Notes under the pieces: generated by a model
The model's input: the letters and a program-made list of their open reading frames with translations, nothing else
Told to the model about the DNA's origin: nothing
Database searches by the model: none
Part shown: in pieces, positions 14,843 to 17,182 of the stretch
Position numbering within the stretch: the first letter of the stretch is position 1
Layout of the letters: the number at the start of each line of letters is the position of its first letter
Origin: Parcubacteria group bacterium GW2011_GWA2_36_10
GTDB lineage: Bacteria; Patescibacteriota; Patescibacteriia; UBA1558; GWA2-36-10
Reading direction: 5' to 3'
NCBI GenBank assembly: GCA_000991205.1
Contig: LBRC01000010.1
Coordinates: 10,903-28,084 of the forward strand
Length of the DNA stretch: 17,182 bases
Program-made: the position numbers and the translations under genes

Positions 14843-15949
14843 ATGAAATTTATGTCAAAAAATGTGTTCTACAAGATAGTATTTGATACTAACAGTATAT
14901 GGTTTAATAATGAAGATAAAATTAGTAAGCTTTTTAATTCTTCTTTATCAGATTCAGTTGGTTTTATTAAGATAAATAGTTTGGACCAAAGGGTATTCTT
15001 GTCTATGCCTGAAATCGTAACACAGGAACGTATAGAGCAGACATTGGGGCAGATTGATGGGGTGGTTCAAAAAATAGACAATGGTTTATTAGCCTTGTCT
15101 AAATTTGGTGTTCAAATTTCCGACAAACATTATAAGAAAAATTATAAAATCAAAGTACCACAGATACTTCATGAGATTTTAGTTAAGGATAAAGTAGAAG
15201 TTTTAAAAACTCCAAAATTTAATCAAAATGATTTAGTAAATAGATGTCTTAAAAGAATGCGGCCTTTTCATGGTGATGAAGACGAGGGCTTTAAGGATAC
15301 TTTAATATGGTTAACGATTCTTGATGATGCAAAAAAACATAAAAATATGAATTATGTTTTAGTTACAAATAATGCCTCAGATTTCCCCATCGAAGAATTA
15401 ATGACGGAATTTAAAAAAATTTCAAAAGGAGAATTATTTATATTAAGTGATGTCAAAGCTTTAAAACAATTTTTGGATGAAGAACTTGATTTAAATTTAA
15501 AGTTAAAGGAAGTGTATAGGCAGATTGAAAATGATATTAAACTTAAAATTGGGGATATTATGGTTAGTTTTAATATTCAAAATAATAGTAATTTACCAGA
15601 AAATGTTTTATCTTCTATCGATTTACATTCGATGTATATCTCACCTTATATGTATAACAGGGGGCGTGTAGTTGGTTATGATTTTAAAAATATTAGAATT
15701 GAAGATATTAATAAATTAGAAAATAATTTTTTTGAATTGAGGGCAGACTTAACAGTACGTGTGAGATATGATAAAGAAAAAGGCGGTTCAGATATTTATA
15801 CTGGCTATTCTTTTGGTGGAGATCAAAATGATAATAAGACATATTCAATCCATTTTTATTATGACAAAAACAAAAATTTTATACAATTATTATCATCAAG
15901 AGAATTATATGGTAGTATAACTGGCTTACGAGATTTTGATGAGTCATAA
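14843..15949 (+). CDS. PIN-domain protein (DUF4935-like N-terminus) with unknown C-terminal domain
   Basis: PIN domains are metal-dependent RNases found in toxins and RNA-decay factors. In this 368-aa protein the four acidic spots are visible: YKIVFDTNSIWF with D15, SMPEIVTQERIEQ with E57, GFKDTLIWLTIL with D152, and YVLVTNNASDF with N176/N177 and D180. This arrangement recalls the large PIN-like DUF4935 group. Residues from about 215 to 368 form a second, mixed alpha/beta region (LKLKIGDIMVSFNIQ, YDFKNIRIEDIN, the strand-rich TVRVRYDKEKGGSDIYTGY) that I do not recognise. The start ATG is 14843, with an in-frame alternative at 14852. With a transcription start predicted near 14834 the mRNA would be nearly leaderless. 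It is followed after 9 nt by a membrane-protein gene and controlled by a CIRCE promoter. Whether it is a defence effector, a stress RNase or something else is open. Confidence 0.72.
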   Translation: MKFMSKNVFYKIVFDTNSIWFNNEDKISKLFNSSLSDSVGFIKINSLDQRVFLSMPEIVTQERIEQTLGQIDGVVQKIDNGLLALSKFGVQISDKHYKKNYKIKVPQILHEILVKDKVEVLKTPKFNQNDLVNRCLKRMRPFHGDEDEGFKDTLIWLTILDDAKKHKNMNYVLVTNNASDFPIEELMTEFKKISKGELFILSDVKALKQFLDEELDLNLKLKEVYRQIENDIKLKIGDIMVSFNIQNNSNLPENVLSSIDLHSMYISPYMYNRGRVVGYDFKNIRIEDINKLENNFFELRADLTVRVRYDKEKGGSDIYTGYSFGGDQNDNKTYSIHFYYDKNKNFIQLLSSRELYGSITGLRDFDES

Positions 15950-15958
15950 AAGCATGTT

Positions 15959-16537
15959 ATGAAGAATTTTAAAAATTACTCCACAGAACAATTAAAGGAT
16001 GTTGCAAAATTAATAGGGATTTTTAGCACTGTGCCTATAAGTTTATTTATTTTGGCCCTAATAGCGGTATTAATGTTTTATACGGAGGATTTTTTTATTA
16101 TATTACCAAATTTGATTAAAATTTTAATTGTCTTAATCATTTTTTTTGCTATTATTGGGCTATCAGTTACAATACATATAAATAGGCTTGTTACTGAATA
16201 TATAAAAAAACCAGCATATATTAGTCTCGGTTTATTTATAAATGCTTTTATATATATAAAATTTGGTATCGGAATGCCAACTGGTTCTGGATTTACTGAA
16301 CACATAGATTATTGGTGGTTAATAGCTCTATTTTGGATATTTTTTCCAATTATAGAGACTAAAAAGGTGAAAGAATACTATAATCAAAATAAAATTTACA
16401 GGGCTTTATCTTGGATGGTGCGTTTTCCAGTATATATTTGTGTGTTTTATTCTTTATTAGTTTTGATTATTATAGATGGTAATGTTTTGTTTTTTAAAAT
16501 TGTTCCATTTATAGCTTGCTTACTAGGCCTTTGTTAA
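15959..16537 (+). CDS. uncharacterised polytopic membrane protein
   Basis: No family was recognised. The 192-aa product has about six hydrophobic segments: residues 18-41, 51-74, 86-102, 118-132, 153-172 and 177-192. A short hydrophilic N-terminus and a polar KKVKEYYNQNK loop (about 135-145) separate parts of the bundle. No catalytic motif is apparent. The gene begins 9 nt after the PIN-domain gene, shares its CIRCE promoter and ends 7 nt before a terminator, so the two are very likely a functional pair. Base composition is as AT-rich as the PIN gene, slightly more than the housekeeping part, consistent with acquired DNA. A role as membrane anchor, sensor or transporter partner is possible but unsupported. 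Confidence 0.7.
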   Translation: MKNFKNYSTEQLKDVAKLIGIFSTVPISLFILALIAVLMFYTEDFFIILPNLIKILIVLIIFFAIIGLSVTIHINRLVTEYIKKPAYISLGLFINAFIYIKFGIGMPTGSGFTEHIDYWWLIALFWIFFPIIETKKVKEYYNQNKIYRALSWMVRFPVYICVFYSLLVLIIIDGNVLFFKIVPFIACLLGLC

Positions 16538-16544
16538 TTGATTA

Positions 16545-16570
16545 AAAAAACAGCCCTAGGGCTGTTTTTT
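16545..16570. terminator. perfect bidirectional terminator between the PIN unit and the propeller gene
   Basis: A 13+13 bp perfect palindrome, aaaaaacagccct (16545-16557) and agggctgtttttt (16558-16570), has A- and T-runs on both sides. It works in either direction and serves both converging transcripts. Confidence 0.92.
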
Positions 16571-16577
16571 AGTGTGA

Positions 16578-16600
16578 AGCCCCGGGTTGATCCCGGGGTT
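16578..16600. terminator. second GC-rich hairpin next to the terminator
   Basis: ccccggg (16580-16586) and cccgggg (16592-16598) form a 7-bp stem with loop ttgat, extended by a G-T and an A-T pair. It lies immediately downstream of the minus-strand gene's stop codon, so it probably reinforces 3'-end formation or protects that mRNA. There is no long T-run of its own. Confidence 0.6.
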
Positions 16601-16602
16601 AT

Positions 16603-17182
16603 TTATTCATTAATTGCCAGTAAATACAGATGATTGCCGTTGAGCAGATAAATGGCTTTTTCGGCGGGGTCAATTGCTAGATCTAGCAAGTTATCAAACT
16701 TCAAAGAAGTATATTGATCTTTGATATCGCCAGCTTTGTCGAAGATCACGACGCGTTGGTTAGCCGGATCGATTAAGTATAGATATTTAGAGCTAGCAAA
16801 GGTTTTGATGATTGCTTTAGCGCCGATTGCAGGATAAGGCTCGTGATAATCAAATTTTTGGATATTGCCTTTATTGAGTTTATTGATTTGGCCATTGTCT
16901 AGGACAGTATAGAGATCGCCATCTACCGCTAGACTACTAGCCGAGGCTAGATCTAGATTAGCTTTTAGCCAAGCTTGGCCGTTAGCGAAAGTGTTATTGC
17001 TTTGTGGATATTTGAAGATTTGTTTAGCAAGTTTATCTAGGACATACATGTTGTTGCCATAGATGGCTAGATCTTGGATACTGGTGTTTTGTGTATTTTG
17101 GCTAAAAGAAAAATTTTCTTTTTGTTTATCCTTGAGATTAAAGACTTGGTAGCCGTCAGCATTGTGTAAGATTAAGCGATCT
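16603..17182 (-). CDS. beta-propeller (NHL/PQQ-like) protein, C-terminal part, runs off window
   Basis: The frame is open from the stop at 16603-16605 to the window edge (192 codons visible; the start lies beyond it). The visible part consists of repeating strand blocks: IQDLAIYGNNMYVLDKLAKQ, SASSLAVDGDLYTVLDNGQ, KTFASSKYLYLIDPANQRVV, LLDLAIDPAEKAIYLLNGNH. Each has the x-x-aVD/ID-g-x-lYvld pattern of NHL/six-bladed propellers, spaced about 45 residues apart. No signal, membrane segment or catalytic residues are in this part. It is probably the C-terminal propeller of a larger protein; similar propellers are often fused to membrane or enzymatic domains in small-genome bacteria, which I cannot check here. 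Its codon and base use resembles the housekeeping genes more than the neighbouring island. It is convergent with the PIN/membrane unit. Confidence 0.75.
   Translation of the reverse strand, partial: DRLILHNADGYQVFNLKDKQKENFSFSQNTQNTSIQDLAIYGNNMYVLDKLAKQIFKYPQSNNTFANGQAWLKANLDLASASSLAVDGDLYTVLDNGQINKLNKGNIQKFDYHEPYPAIGAKAIIKTFASSKYLYLIDPANQRVVIFDKAGDIKDQYTSLKFDNLLDLAIDPAEKAIYLLNGNHLYLLAINE

Noticed and set aside
1..17182. tRNA, rRNA or insertion-sequence transposase genes
   Set aside because: None were seen on reading both strands; no cloverleaf, rRNA-like segment or transposase motif was found.

Overview
The window is AT-rich and densely packed. It reads like the chromosome of a small-genome bacterium with standard genetic code; the protein variants suggest a Candidatus Patescibacteria/CPR (Parcubacteria-like) organism. 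That placement is an inference from protein flavour, base composition and scarcity of Shine-Dalgarno sites, not from a marker gene. Promoters that can be read are classic TTGACA-17-TATAAT types.

Left part (1-6111), housekeeping. A GpmI-type phosphoglycerate mutase is broken near its C-terminus (stop at 1355-1357, original tail in another frame to 1461). It converges on a DUF212/divergent-PAP2 membrane protein whose stop codon shares the TTAA at 1458-1461. Two GC-rich palindromes fill the next gap. Then comes a tight envelope operon: uppP (undecaprenyl-diphosphatase), a mannose-1-phosphate guanylyltransferase that abuts it, and mltG overlapping by ATGA. The ribosomal stalk operon rplJ-rplL follows. 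It has a consensus promoter whose -35 box overlaps the mltG stop codon, an L10-leader-like RNA, an intrinsic terminator just before rplJ, and a strong bidirectional terminator after rplL.

Middle and right part (6112-16600), accessory island. A RelE/ParE toxin with its ribbon-helix-helix antitoxin, on the minus strand, has its own promoter and an inverted-repeat operator. Divergent from it is a giant secreted RHS/YD-repeat protein of about 2490 aa: Sec signal, SpvB/TcB-like start, nine FG-GAP (DxNGDG) motifs, a LamG insertion, YD repeats, RHS core, and a variable C-terminal tip resembling a BECR/colicin D-like RNase toxin. Five bases later an acidic 146-aa protein sits in the immunity position, and a terminator closes the unit. 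Next is a two-gene unit, a PIN-domain protein plus a polytopic membrane protein. Its promoter carries a near-perfect CIRCE (HrcA) operator around the -10 box, so this unreported-looking pair appears to be under heat-shock control. A perfect bidirectional terminator separates it from a beta-propeller gene that runs off the right edge on the minus strand.

The most notable points are the CIRCE-controlled PIN/membrane pair, the RHS toxin-immunity locus with its modular insertions and switch-like leader, the disrupted gpmI, and the rplJ leader/attenuator.
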